The position numbers and the translations under genes were made by a program. The notes under the pieces are model-generated. The model was given only the letters and a program-made list of their open reading frames with translations. It had not been told where the DNA came from and did no database searches. Shown one piece after another: positions 53,527-61,801 of a stretch of DNA of 64,000 bases (its first letter is position 1; each line of letters starts with the position of its first letter). Source of the stretch: Bacteroidia bacterium (GTDB lineage: Bacteria > Bacteroidota > Ignavibacteria > SZUA-365); NCBI GenBank assembly GCA_027493955.1, contig JAOSJT010000001.1, positions 945,131 to 1,009,130 on the forward strand, given 5' to 3'.

Positions 53527-53874
53527 TTATGCCACAGCCATTTTCACGATCTCGGCAAAAGCATTGCCATCATTGACCGCGATATCGGCGAGCATTTTCC
53601 TGTTGATGTCGATGTGTTTCTTGTTGAGTCCGTCAATAAGCCGGGAGTAGCTGACGCCCTGCATACGGGACGCCGCGTTGATGCGGGTGATCCACAGCTG
53701 GCGCATGCTGCGCTTTTTGGCGCGGCGGTCGCGATACGCGTAGCCGAGCCCTTTATCGACGTGATGTTTGGCGACGGTTAATATCTTGCTGCGGGCCGCG
53801 ACCATACCCTTGGCGCGCTGCAGAATTTTCTTCCTGCGGCGGTGCGACGCGACCTTGTTTTTTGCACGTGGCAT
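53527..53874 (-). CDS. rplT: 50S ribosomal protein L20
   Basis: 115 aa, normal length. [31 protein letters not shown]-like [18 protein letters not shown] and [20 protein letters not shown] match L20. Assembly protein of the large subunit; in several bacteria it represses its own operon. Confidence 0.98.
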   Translation of the reverse strand: MPRAKNKVASHRRRKKILQRAKGMVAARSKILTVAKHHVDKGLGYAYRDRRAKKRSMRQLWITRINAASRMQGVSYSRLIDGLNKKHIDINRKMLADIAVNDGNAFAEIVKMAVA

Positions 53875-53891
53875 TGTTCACCTGCTCTGTA

Positions 53892-54080
53892 TTAAATCAT
53901 CATTCTTACGCGTTTTTCTTCCACCGCGGCGACGAGCGTGCTCTGACGCAGACCACGTTTGCGCTTGGTGCTCTTCTTCGTCAGGATGTGGCTATGGTAG
54001 GCCTTTTCGCGCTTGACGCGACCGCTGCCGGTCAACTTGAAGCGCTTTTTGGCTCCTGACTTACCCTTGAATTTCGGCAT
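53892..54080 (-). CDS. rpmI: 50S ribosomal protein L35
   Basis: 62 aa. [20 protein letters not shown] and [11 protein letters not shown] are diagnostic. 17 bases before rplT. The 81-base gap to infC contains a small hairpin (AACAC/GTGTT) on the transcribed strand; an L20 leader site there is possible but not evident. Confidence 0.97.
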   Translation of the reverse strand: MPKFKGKSGAKKRFKLTGSGRVKREKAYHSHILTKKSTKRKRGLRQSTLVAAVEEKRVRMMI

Positions 54081-54161
54081 TGTACTTGAACTCCTGTTGA
54101 GTATTCCGTCTGAAAAACAAAGCTAGGTAATATACGAATTTTTTCAACACAGAACCAGTGT

Positions 54162-54737
54162 TTATTCGCTTTTCTGCTCTTTCGGCTTCACTTTTTTCTT
54201 GTCCGGAGCGAAAATGGCGATCATCTGGCGTCCCTCCATGTTGGGTTCCCGCTCCACGATGGCGATGTCCGCCAGCGCCTCCTTGAGGCGGTTGATCAGG
54301 TTCAGACCCAGTTCCTGATGCGCCATCTGGCGGCCGCGAAAAACGACGGCGGCTTTGACCTTGTTGCCCTCGAGGATGAACTGCCGGGCGTGGCGGAGTT
54401 TGAAATCGAAATCGTGCGTATCCGTTGTCGGATGATAGCGAACCTCTTTCAACGCGACGACAACTTGCTTTTTCTTCATCGCCCGCTCTTTTTTCTGCTG
54501 CTCGTATTTGAACTTTCCGTAGTCCATAATACGGCAGACAGGCGGTTCCGCCTGCGGGGCGATTTCCACAAGGTCGAGTTCTTTCTGTTCTGCCAGCGCA
54601 CGCGCCTTGTCAGGCGTGGTGATGCCGAGCTGTGACCCGTCTGCATCGATCAGGCGGATTTGTCGCGCCGTGATTTCTTCGTTGATGCGGGTTCTGTTCT
54701 GCGGTGTCCGTACGGGAGGACGATTTGGGGTAGCCGT
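54162..54737 (-). CDS. infC: Translation initiation factor IF-3, apparently ACG start
   Basis: 191 aa if read from ACG at 54735-54737. The reading frame is open back to the thrS stop (54753-54755) and contains no ATG, GTG or TTG before the conserved N-terminal block RINEEITARQIRLIDADG. The only well-placed candidate is ACG, 4 bases after GGAGG, giving an N-terminus ATPNRPPVRTPQNRTR. A GTG at 54569 would delete the whole N-terminal domain. PPVCRIMDYGKFKYEQ and the C-terminal domain (NMEGRQMIAIFAP) are normal. infC uses AUU or similar rare starts in other bacteria, which permits IF-3 autoregulation. Confidence 0.85.
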   Translation of the reverse strand, partial: TATPNRPPVRTPQNRTRINEEITARQIRLIDADGSQLGITTPDKARALAEQKELDLVEIAPQAEPPVCRIMDYGKFKYEQQKKERAMKKKQVVVALKEVRYHPTTDTHDFDFKLRHARQFILEGNKVKAAVVFRGRQMAHQELGLNLINRLKEALADIAIVEREPNMEGRQMIAIFAPDKKKVKPKEQKSE

Positions 54738-54752
54738 GGGGCCTCCGGGCTG

Positions 54753-56675
54753 TTACAGTGATTTGCTGTGAATTTCAGTAGTCAAGTCGCGCACTATATC
54801 GTCGAGTGTTCGGAAGCCGAGGTCGCCTTCCCTGTGTTTACGCAGGGACGCTCCTCGTGCCGATTGCTCTTTCTCTCCGATCACGAGCATGTACGGCACT
54901 TTGTGGACTTCCCAATCACGGATTTTATAGCCGATTTTTTCATTGCGGCTGTCCAGCTCGCAGCGCACACCTGCGGAGCGCAGCGTATCGCGAACCTCCG
55001 CCGCATACGCCATGAAGTTGTCGCTGATGGGCAGCACAGCCGCCTGCACCGGAGCGAGCCATGTAGGAAACGCGCCGGCGAAATGTTCGATCAATATACC
55101 AATAAATCGCTCCATGGACCCCATCACCGCGCGGTGTATCATCACCGGACGCTGACGCTCGTTGTTTTCGTCGATATACTCGAGGCCGAAGCGCTCGGGC
55201 ATATTGAAGTCGAGCTGTATTGTGGCGAGTTGCCAGGAACGTTTGAGAGCGTCACGGACGCTGATATCGATTTTCGGTCCGTAAAACGCTCCGTCACCGG
55301 GATTGAGCTTGTAGTCGATGCCGTTTGCCGCGAGAGCTTCTGCCAGACTGCGCTCGGCGGTTTCCCACAACTGCGGGACCCCCATCGCATCCTCCGGACG
55401 CGTGGAGAGCGCGAAATACGGTTCGAAGCCGAAAATGGCGTAGAATTTGCGTACGAGTCCCAGCAATTGGGTGATCTCGTCCTGAATCTGATCGGGACGC
55501 ACGTAGAGATGCGCATCATCCATACAGAATTGCCGTACGCGGAACATACCGTTGAGCGCGCCGGAGAGTTCGTTGCGGTGATTGGTGCCCAACTCGGAGA
55601 AGCGCAACGGCAGATCGCGATAGCTGCGCACGCGGTGACGGTACACGTAGGTACTTTCGGGGCAGTTCATCGGTTTGAGACTGAAGATATGGTCTTCACC
55701 ATCTTCAACGATGAACATGTTTTCCTGATAGTGTTCCCAGTGGCCCGACTGCTCCCACAACTCCTTTTTCACGAGAATGGGCGTGAGAATTTCGTCGTAC
55801 CCCGCGCTGTCGAGCATGTCGCGAATGAGCTTCTGCAATTCCTTGTACACGACCATGCCGCGGGGCAGCCAGAACACGGCACCGGGCGACACTTCATGGA
55901 AGGTGAATAGATCGAGTTCGCGGCCGAGTTTGCGGTGATCGCGCTTTTTCGCCTCCTCGAGCCGTTCGAGATACTCCTCGAGTTCTTTCTTTTTCGGGAA
56001 AGAAATGCCGTAGATGCGCTGCAGTTGCTTGTTCTTCGCGTCCCCCTTCCAGTAGGAGCCGGAAATATTCAGCAGCTTCACATACTTGATGCGCCCGGTT
56101 GAGGGCAAATGCGGACCACGGCAGAGGTCGGTGAACGAACCTTCCTCGTAGCAGCTGATCACCTCGTTCTCCTCGTCGAAGCCCGTGATGAGTTCCAGCT
56201 TGTACTGATCGCCTTTTGCGCCCCAAAAATCAAGGGCTTCCTGCTTGCTGAGTTCGCGGCGGACAAAGGGTTTGTCTTCCCTGACAAGTTCCATCATGCG
56301 CGCCTCGATGCGGACAAGGTCCTCGGGCGTGAGTACATGGTTGATGTCAATGTCGTAATAAAAACCCTGCTCGATCGCGGGACCGACACCGAACTTGGCA
56401 CCGGGAAACAGATCCTCCACAGCGTGGGCCATGAGATGACTGGAGCTGTGCCAGTAGACTTCTTTGCCTTCGTCATCGTTCCACGTGAGAATGCGCACGA
56501 GGGCGTCCGCATTGATGGGACGCATGAGGTCGAAAATATTTCCGTCCACCAATGCGCCCAGCGCTTCGCGCGCCAGACCCGCCGATATGCTCTCGGCGAT
56601 CTCCATCCCGGTCACGCCGCTTTTATAGGTGCGGGAATCGCCGTTCGGGAAGGTTACTGTGATCTGCTCTGCCAT
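54753..56675 (-). CDS. thrS: Threonine--tRNA ligase
   Basis: 640 aa from ATG 56675; the in-frame extension upstream runs through the tRNA-Val terminator and is rejected. N-terminal TGS domain (ITVTFPNGDSRTY), editing domain with SSSHLMAHAVEDLFPGAKFG (zinc-type HxxxH near residue 78) and YCEEGSFTDLCRGPHLP-like YEEGSFTDLCRGPH, then the class II core (MNCPESTYVYRHRVRSYRDL, RFSELGTNHRNELSG, YGPKIDISVRDAL, PVMIHRAVMGSMERFIGILIE) and an anticodon domain. First gene of the thrS-infC-rpmI-rplT-pheST run. Confidence 0.97.
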   Translation of the reverse strand: MAEQITVTFPNGDSRTYKSGVTGMEIAESISAGLAREALGALVDGNIFDLMRPINADALVRILTWNDDEGKEVYWHSSSHLMAHAVEDLFPGAKFGVGPAIEQGFYYDIDINHVLTPEDLVRIEARMMELVREDKPFVRRELSKQEALDFWGAKGDQYKLELITGFDEENEVISCYEEGSFTDLCRGPHLPSTGRIKYVKLLNISGSYWKGDAKNKQLQRIYGISFPKKKELEEYLERLEEAKKRDHRKLGRELDLFTFHEVSPGAVFWLPRGMVVYKELQKLIRDMLDSAGYDEILTPILVKKELWEQSGHWEHYQENMFIVEDGEDHIFSLKPMNCPESTYVYRHRVRSYRDLPLRFSELGTNHRNELSGALNGMFRVRQFCMDDAHLYVRPDQIQDEITQLLGLVRKFYAIFGFEPYFALSTRPEDAMGVPQLWETAERSLAEALAANGIDYKLNPGDGAFYGPKIDISVRDALKRSWQLATIQLDFNMPERFGLEYIDENNERQRPVMIHRAVMGSMERFIGILIEHFAGAFPTWLAPVQAAVLPISDNFMAYAAEVRDTLRSAGVRCELDSRNEKIGYKIRDWEVHKVPYMLVIGEKEQSARGASLRKHREGDLGFRTLDDIVRDLTTEIHSKSL

Positions 56676-56705
56676 GGCTGTCGCCTGATCGTTTGAGATT
56701 ATAAA

Positions 56706-56734
56706 GAAAAAATCGGATACACTCCGATTTTTTC
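56706..56734 (-). terminator. Rho-independent terminator after tRNA-Val
   Basis: Stem AATCGGA (56711-56717) and TCCGATT (56723-56729) with a 5-base loop. On the minus strand it is followed by TTTTTTC (plus-strand GAAAAAA at 56706-56712). T-runs on both sides make it potentially bidirectional. It separates tRNA-Val from thrS. Confidence 0.75.
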
Positions 56735-56746
56735 TCCGCTCGGGAG

Positions 56747-56820
<74 letters not shown>

Positions 56821-56836
56821 AGAACAAAGGTCCATA

Positions 56837-56865
56837 AATATAGACACAGAATCGCGAAAAAGCAA
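56837..56865 (-). promoter_or_regulatory. Putative tRNA-Val promoter
   Basis: On the minus strand TTGCTT (56860-56865), a 17-base spacer, then TATATT (56837-56842), 16 bases before the tRNA. Both hexamers match sigma-70-type consensus at 4-5 of 6 positions. Confidence 0.6.
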
Positions 56866-57122
56866 ATATTTCATGTGGTTTTTCAGCGGATTTTCAGCGC
56901 AATGACGCTCGCATGGCGAGCGGCGCAACCGACACAGGCCGGGAATCCATGCCCGGATCACAACGGTGTCCGACAGATACGCGGATCACATCGACGGGCA
57001 CGGAGCTGCGCGGAGGAATGATCCGGCGGATGTTTCCGAAAATTCATCGGACAGCGAAATGCAAGATTCCTCTGCGTGCATCCGTGTCCCGATACGTCTG
57101 CGGACGTCGCAATATTGCCGCG
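56866..57122. other. Intergenic region after the SH3-MBL gene
   Basis: Between the tRNA promoter and the stop of the minus-strand MBL gene. No open reading frame with support; a short direct repeat TTTTCAGCG occurs twice near 56880-56898. Confidence 0.4.
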
Positions 57123-58382
57123 CTATTGCACCTCATACGAATCCCAGAGGTCGGCGGTGTTTTTCACCTCCTTCATCTGGCTCATGAAAATGTCCTTGCC
57201 ATTGCTGCGCAGGTTGATCATGCCGAACAGAATCGTGTTCTTCTTCAGGTTCGTGGAACGGGCAAGTTCGGTGGAATAAACGAGCGGCCGTCTGCTTTTC
57301 GAGTACTTGCCCGCGCAACCTATGGCGTCGGCGCGGGGATGCGCGTGCCCTTCGTTGTCTCCGGACGAGATCACGGTCGCGTAGGGGTTGACGCGCTGCA
57401 TGAAGTCCTCGGTGAAATCGGAAGACCCATGGTGACAGGACTTCGCGACGTCCACCTCGAAGGGATTGTTCTGCCCGTAGGCGTCGATAAGGTAGCTCTG
57501 TGACGCGGAGTTCAGATCTCCTCCAAGCAGGACGGTTCGGGATCCGAAAGTCAGTTTGAGGACAATACTGTGGCCGTTGATCGTCTTTCCCTCGTCGCTC
57601 CAGTAGACGAACGCTTTTTTTCTTCCGACCGTTTCGAGCATGGGCGCAAGCACATCGAGCCGGAACGTCTGTCCGTCGATGGTCCGGTTGATGATGACAT
57701 CCCCCGCCGCGCAGCGTTTCACTTTCTGCACCCTCCCCTCGCCGTGCGCTCCGTGCAAGGCATTCATGAATGCCGTAATGTCTCTGTTGAACGGCGCCGG
57801 ACTCTTGACCGTCAGGAGGTTGTCGAATATCCTTGTGAGATAACGTACTCCATTTTCCTTCACCGTTTCACCGAGACCGGTGTCATAGGGGTTGCCTTTC
57901 TCAGCGAATTTCAGAATGCCGGGGTGAAGCACGGTCCCGATGGTAAAACCCTTGTTCTCCAGAATCCTGATGCAGCCGCGGTAATGGTCCGTATCGAAAT
58001 GGCTGACGATAAGGTAGTCAATATGCACGGTGTGCCCGGCTTTCAGGAGATAGGTGTATTGCCACTTCGTGAGGTAGTTGTGCATGCTGCTGTTGGGTCC
58101 CGCGTCGATCAGGATGCGGTACTTTCCTATCTCGATGAGCACACCGTCTCCCTGCCCGACATCGAGAAAGAAGATCTTCAATCCCATGGTGTCCGCAAGA
58201 CTATCCTTATGCATCCAGCCGTGTGTGCCGAAGGGTTTCACCTCACACCACGCGCCCTGCTCGCTCAGGATTTCGACATAGGTACCCATAAGGAGCCGAT
58301 TGACGGCCTTCTTCCCTTTGTCGTTCACAACGTTCTGATACACAACCGCTTCGTTGACGGCGGCATACTTGAAATTGCTCAT
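57123..58382 (-). CDS. SH3-like domain plus ComEC-type metallo-beta-lactamase fold hydrolase
   Basis: 419 aa, no signal peptide. Residues about 10-65 look like a bacterial SH3 domain (LLMGTYVEILSEQGAWCEV, HGWMHKDSLAD). The MBL domain follows: FLDVGQGDGVLIEIG near 71, the metal motif SHFDTDHYRG near 126, LLGGDLNSASQSYL near 287, and KSCHHGSSDF near 312. FDTDH replaces the usual HxDH order in a way seen in ComEC-type domains. These are otherwise part of DNA-uptake channels but here the domain stands alone. GGAGG lies 7 bases upstream; the ATG overlaps the stop of a small upstream frame. Substrate unknown. Confidence 0.75.
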   Translation of the reverse strand: MSNFKYAAVNEAVVYQNVVNDKGKKAVNRLLMGTYVEILSEQGAWCEVKPFGTHGWMHKDSLADTMGLKIFFLDVGQGDGVLIEIGKYRILIDAGPNSSMHNYLTKWQYTYLLKAGHTVHIDYLIVSHFDTDHYRGCIRILENKGFTIGTVLHPGILKFAEKGNPYDTGLGETVKENGVRYLTRIFDNLLTVKSPAPFNRDITAFMNALHGAHGEGRVQKVKRCAAGDVIINRTIDGQTFRLDVLAPMLETVGRKKAFVYWSDEGKTINGHSIVLKLTFGSRTVLLGGDLNSASQSYLIDAYGQNNPFEVDVAKSCHHGSSDFTEDFMQRVNPYATVISSGDNEGHAHPRADAIGCAGKYSKSRRPLVYSTELARSTNLKKNTILFGMINLRSNGKDIFMSQMKEVKNTADLWDSYEVQ

Positions 58383-58567
58383 ATTATCCTCCGATGATCA
58401 ATGTATATGGCAGTGTTCTCCAAAGCGTACAGCGGTGATACAAACACCGTGCCCGGATCATCCGGATTGGTGAAGGTATAACGCGGGGTGTCGGTAGGTG
58501 AGAACGCTGACAATGTACACAGACCGAAATTTGCATCCAACATCGAAACGCCATCGGGAACAAACAT
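58379..58567 (-). CDS. Possible small protein coupled to the MBL gene
   Basis: 62 aa if started at ATG 58567 (FVPDGVSMLDANFGLCTLSA, ending IYIDHRRII). Its TGA overlaps the start of the MBL gene, which is the arrangement of coupled genes, and it contains that gene's GGAGG. No ribosome site, no family recognised, and a longer frame to 58732 has no better start. May be real, a remnant, or chance. Confidence 0.3.
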   Translation of the reverse strand: MFVPDGVSMLDANFGLCTLSAFSPTDTPRYTFTNPDDPGTVFVSPLYALENTAIYIDHRRII

Positions 58568-58788
58568 TGAATGAAGAGATATTGCAGACCTCTGCACAAG
58601 CGAAGAAAATCCTGAGCTGATTGCGGCTGCTGCTATCCACCGATCACTCGATGTACGAGCAGCGTCAGATTTTCGAGCCGCGATATGATCACGTTGCAGG
58701 ATGTTATGCCGCCTGCGACAAGAACATTGCATCGCTCTCAGCGATCAGAGCAATGCCGCATTGTGTAAAGGCCCGGTTGAATTGGCGT
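58568..58788. other. Intergenic region, no gene seen
   Basis: About 220 bases between the small frame and the RAYT stop. Several short frames on both strands, none with start signals or recognisable sequence. Confidence 0.4.
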
Positions 58789-59733
58789 CTATCGCAGGAA
58801 GAACGTATCGGCTTTCCAATTCTTCACGTTGTTCTCGATGTAGACGCAGATGCGGTAGAGCGCCGCCTCGTCACGAATGATATTATCCCAGAATCGCGGC
58901 TGCCATGCGAACTCACTTCCCGAGCGACGAACGTATTTGCTCACCGCCGACTTATACGATCCGATCACGGAGGATACGGTGTTCTTTCCTTGATTGCGGT
59001 ATCGTTGAGCGGAATACGAATGATTCCGCGCAGGAGCACTCTCCGACCTGGGACTGCTCAATCCGGGTATGGGCCGATGTATCGTTGCCTCATCTGTTTT
59101 GAATATGGATGAACCGGGGACGGTATCGATATCGGAAATCGTGGGGGATTGCACGGATCGGGGAATTGCGGGGATCGGGGGATTGCGCGGATCGGGGGAT
59201 TGCACGGATCGGGGGATTGCACGGATCGGGGGATTGCACGGATCGGGGGGATTTGTAGAGACAAGGCATGCCTTGTCTCTACCAAATCCGCCGGCCGCAC
59301 GATCCGGACGTATATCGTCAATATTAACGCCAATATCGTGGATACGGTCCGTCGTTGCGTGATCCGCCGGATTGTAATCGATTTCCGTGAACGTTGAATT
59401 TTGCGGGATAATATCCGGCACCGCGGTATTGGTAGCTGCATCGCGTCCGGCATCGTTGCCGGGTTGGATGAATATGACTCCGTGAACGTGATTGGGCATT
59501 ACCACAAACGACCCCAGATCGATGCCGCTGCTGTGCTCCGGGATTTCATGCCACACGCTCTGTGCAATCTTTCCCGCTTCCGAGGGGATCATAACACCAT
59601 TCCGAATTTCTCCGAAATACTGTTTACGGTAGCGCGTACAAATGGTAATGAAATACGCCCCAGGATGACCGTAATCCCACCATTCGGCTCTCGCGGAGGG
59701 AATACGGTACCGGTTTTGAAATTTGTCCGTCAT
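58789..59733 (-). CDS. REP-associated tyrosine transposase (RAYT, Y1/HUH) with repeat insertion
   Basis: 314 aa from ATG 59733 (GGGAG upstream; the longer frame from 59796 is less likely). N-terminal part YFITICTRYRKQYFGEI and the HUH motif VVMPNHVHGVIFI (H82, H84); catalytic Tyr expected at Y260 in IGSYKSAVSKYVRR; WQPRFWDNIIRDEAALYRI and NPxxW-like NNVKNWKAD at the end. These are RAYT hallmarks. Relatives are about 200 aa; here residues about 90-240 are extra. They encode a REP-like palindrome (GRDKACLVST, 151-160) and two 17-residue repeats (PDPCNPPIRAIPRSVQS and a variant). The catalytic residues remain in frame, so it may still work. Confidence 0.85.
   Translation of the reverse strand: MTDKFQNRYRIPSARAEWWDYGHPGAYFITICTRYRKQYFGEIRNGVMIPSEAGKIAQSVWHEIPEHSSGIDLGSFVVMPNHVHGVIFIQPGNDAGRDAATNTAVPDIIPQNSTFTEIDYNPADHATTDRIHDIGVNIDDIRPDRAAGGFGRDKACLVSTNPPDPCNPPIRAIPRSVQSPDPRNPPIPAIPRSVQSPTISDIDTVPGSSIFKTDEATIHRPIPGLSSPRSESAPARNHSYSAQRYRNQGKNTVSSVIGSYKSAVSKYVRRSGSEFAWQPRFWDNIIRDEAALYRICVYIENNVKNWKADTFFLR
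59144..59245. repeat. 6 x 17-bp tandem repeat inside the RAYT gene
   Basis: Six units of consensus GGGGATTGCACGGATCG, with few substitutions. Because 17 is not a multiple of 3, three units (51 bp) make one 17-residue protein repeat, and six units keep the frame open. Confidence 0.95.
59249..59289. repeat. REP-like perfect palindrome inside the RAYT gene
   Basis: Core 59255-59282 is a perfect 28-bp palindrome: GTAGAGACAAGGCA followed by its reverse complement. Flanks GGATTTG / CCAAATCC extend it with one unpaired base. Sequences of this type are dispersed hairpins in many genomes and the natural substrates of RAYT enzymes. Confidence 0.9.
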
Positions 59734-60064
59734 TTCAGACTCCCTGTTCTGTTCCCAAAATATTCCTGTCAGTACAGGGGAAATCCGCCGATTCAATTAT
59801 CCCCGACAACAGAAATCGACCGACAACAAAAAAGCAATATTATCTATGCCGGCACAAGGGAATTTTCCATCCCCACCCCGGCATACTATTGCACACGTTC
59901 ACGGACTGACGGGCATGTCCTCGGATGCGTGTTTCTGTGCTTGCGTTCCGTCACAGGTGTGACTCTCAAGCTGTAATATCAGATTCTTCACTCCTATACT
60001 ATGCTTTGGATCCACGACGCTCTACGCTCTCCTACTGCAACGATTCGATCCTTGTATTTCTTTA
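59734..60064. other. Intergenic region upstream of RAYT
   Basis: 331 bases between the RAYT start and the stop of the 138-aa membrane protein gene. No gene supported. A possible -10 (GATAAT on the minus strand, 59796-59801) for the RAYT gene lacks a good -35. Confidence 0.35.
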
Positions 60065-60481
60065 TCAGTGAAACACCAGCACTGCAAGCACAACGATGAT
60101 GACCCCGAGCAGCAGCGAGATTTTTCCAAGCGCTTCGAGTCCCTTGAGCTTGTGCACATCACCCTGCTTCGCCTTCCGCACCTTGCCGCTGATGATGCCG
60201 ATCAATGCGGCGAGCAGCACAACGAGACTCAATTTCACAATCAGCAAAGGCGAATTTCCGAGCACAGACCAGAACGGCGTCATCAAATAGCCGCCCGAAA
60301 GAATGAGCAGCGTTAGACCGATATGCCCCATCCGGCTCAGTACGAATGTCTGCATTCGGAACTTCCCCGCTTCCTCCGGTGCCATTTTCGATGCGGCCAT
60401 GCCGAGAAACATGAAACCGAAACTCGTACCCAGTCCCATGGCCAGACCAATGAAATGCAGTATCAACATGGTATCGCGCAT
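60065..60481 (-). CDS. Small four-helix membrane protein, unknown function
   Basis: 138 aa. Four hydrophobic segments: about 5-27 (LILHFIGLAMGLGTSFGFMF), 50-70 (MGHIGLTLLILSGGYL), 78-98 (LLIVKLSLVVLLAALIGII) and 117-137 (ISLLLGVIIVVLAVLVF). Conserved-looking His in the first helix and in MGHIG recall DUF2269/CopD-like small membrane proteins that may bind heme or copper, but this is a weak resemblance. GAGGAG is well placed before the ATG. Stands alone. Confidence 0.7.
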   Translation of the reverse strand: MRDTMLILHFIGLAMGLGTSFGFMFLGMAASKMAPEEAGKFRMQTFVLSRMGHIGLTLLILSGGYLMTPFWSVLGNSPLLIVKLSLVVLLAALIGIISGKVRKAKQGDVHKLKGLEALGKISLLLGVIIVVLAVLVFH

Positions 60482-60973
60482 GATGCGTTCTCCTCAATGT
60501 GTTGGTTTGAAAATTGCAACATAGACATTATTATCGACATTCGGTATACGGAGGAAACGCTCGTCGGTTTCATAATGGCCGCAACATCACATCAAAGCTC
60601 AGGACCCGGCAGCGGGATGATTTTCCTGCTATGCGAATCGGGTACGTAGTGCAACTCGCCGGGTTCTTCACTGGGTTCTCCGGCGTATGGGAGAGGAGCG
60701 TTGCCAGTCAAGCTCCGGACGCAGGAAGCGGGATACGCTTTCATGCAAATACGTCCTTGAGACACGGCGTGATCGTCTGTGCGCATAAACCTGACTTCGC
60801 GATCGACATCAGGAGAACGATAGTTAGTGATTTCTATCATGACAAACCGGGATATCTGCAGGGATTATGGCTCCGCACAAAGAATGAGATTTATTGACCG
60901 CCCACATTTATACCGAATGTGGGAGGTTCATGAATCGCCCACAGTGTGCGCGCCTGAACTGGCACCTGCGTAC
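60482..60973. other. Intergenic region, no gene supported
   Basis: 492 bases. The best frame is minus 60592-60840 (82 aa, beginning IEITNYRSPDVDREVRF), which has no ribosome site and no family I recognise; it may be a gene remnant. Confidence 0.35.
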
Positions 60974-61528
60974 TCAACCCGCGTTATCGTAGGCCAATTT
61001 AATCCACCGCAGCACTTCCGTGTCGATATCCTCTGTACTCGCAAGATTGATCTTGTGCGAACACATGGCATTGCTGCTGTTGATGGCTTGCAGCTTTCCC
61101 GAGGGCTCCTGCCCTTTGAGATTCAGACCTATTTCGAAGCGCGTCTTTGTTGCGGGTTGCAACATGGCGAACTGCTTTTTACGACGGAGACTGACGTAGG
61201 CATTTTTCGGGGCTATCTCCACATCGTCACCGAAGCGCGAGATCTGCTGCATCAGCGCATCGTAGAGCGGCCGGAGATGTTCCTTGCCCTGATACTGCTT
61301 GACGATGAGATCGTCCTGGTTATCCACCGAGGCGGCGTCCGATCCTCTGGACTTGTGCGCAATGAGATTCGCATAGCCATGCGTCAGTCCATGCTGTTCC
61401 TTGAGGAACTTCAGAATTTCACCGTGCTTCGGTAGTTGCTCTTGCCGGACTACCGCGATCCACTGCTCCAGAGAGCGCCCGGTGCTTGTATGAAGATTCT
61501 CTATCATTGTCTGTGTCGCCTGATCCAT
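60974..61528 (-). CDS. DUF4287/DUF5655-domain protein
   Basis: 184 aa. N-terminal DUF4287-like part (IENLHTSTGRSLEQWIAVV, EILKFLKEQHGLTHGYANLI) and C-terminal DUF5655-like part (RPLYDALMQQISRFGDDVEI, PKNAYVSLRRKKQFAMLQPA, RFEIGLNLKG). Proteins with this pair are small cytosolic proteins of unknown role, sometimes described as transport-associated. GAGGAG precedes the ATG. The 273 bases between it and the next gene hold nothing else. Confidence 0.75.
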   Translation of the reverse strand: MDQATQTMIENLHTSTGRSLEQWIAVVRQEQLPKHGEILKFLKEQHGLTHGYANLIAHKSRGSDAASVDNQDDLIVKQYQGKEHLRPLYDALMQQISRFGDDVEIAPKNAYVSLRRKKQFAMLQPATKTRFEIGLNLKGQEPSGKLQAINSSNAMCSHKINLASTEDIDTEVLRWIKLAYDNAG

Positions 61529-61801
61529 TGAATTCTCCTCGATGTGTACAACTGTTCGTCCGCATGGAACCGGAGCGACGCGCCATCGCGGTCCAATGAG
61601 CGATGACCATGCGGCTCGGGAGATGTTCCACGCGGGATTAAAATATTGTTTTGCTTTTATTTATTCAAGAGCGCAGAACCTCGGTACGTCGGAAAGCAGC
61701 AATTCGTCGTCCCGGAAGAAGACGCGATGCAGGTTGTCCGATTCCTCGGGGATGCGCTTGCGTGAGCACGGCGACGGCGCCTCATCGTTCGCTTCATACG
61801 C

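Noticed and set aside
54162-54569. Truncated infC starting at GTG 54569
   Set aside because: The frame continues upstream with a perfect IF-3 N-terminal domain, so a short IF-3 is an annotation artefact, not a truncation.
58789-59733. RAYT as a pseudogene
   Set aside because: Despite the inserted repeats the frame is open and HUH and Tyr residues are present; it is kept as an intact gene with reservation.
60592-60840. 82-aa minus-strand gene
   Set aside because: No ribosome binding site and no recognisable family; could be a remnant but not enough evidence.
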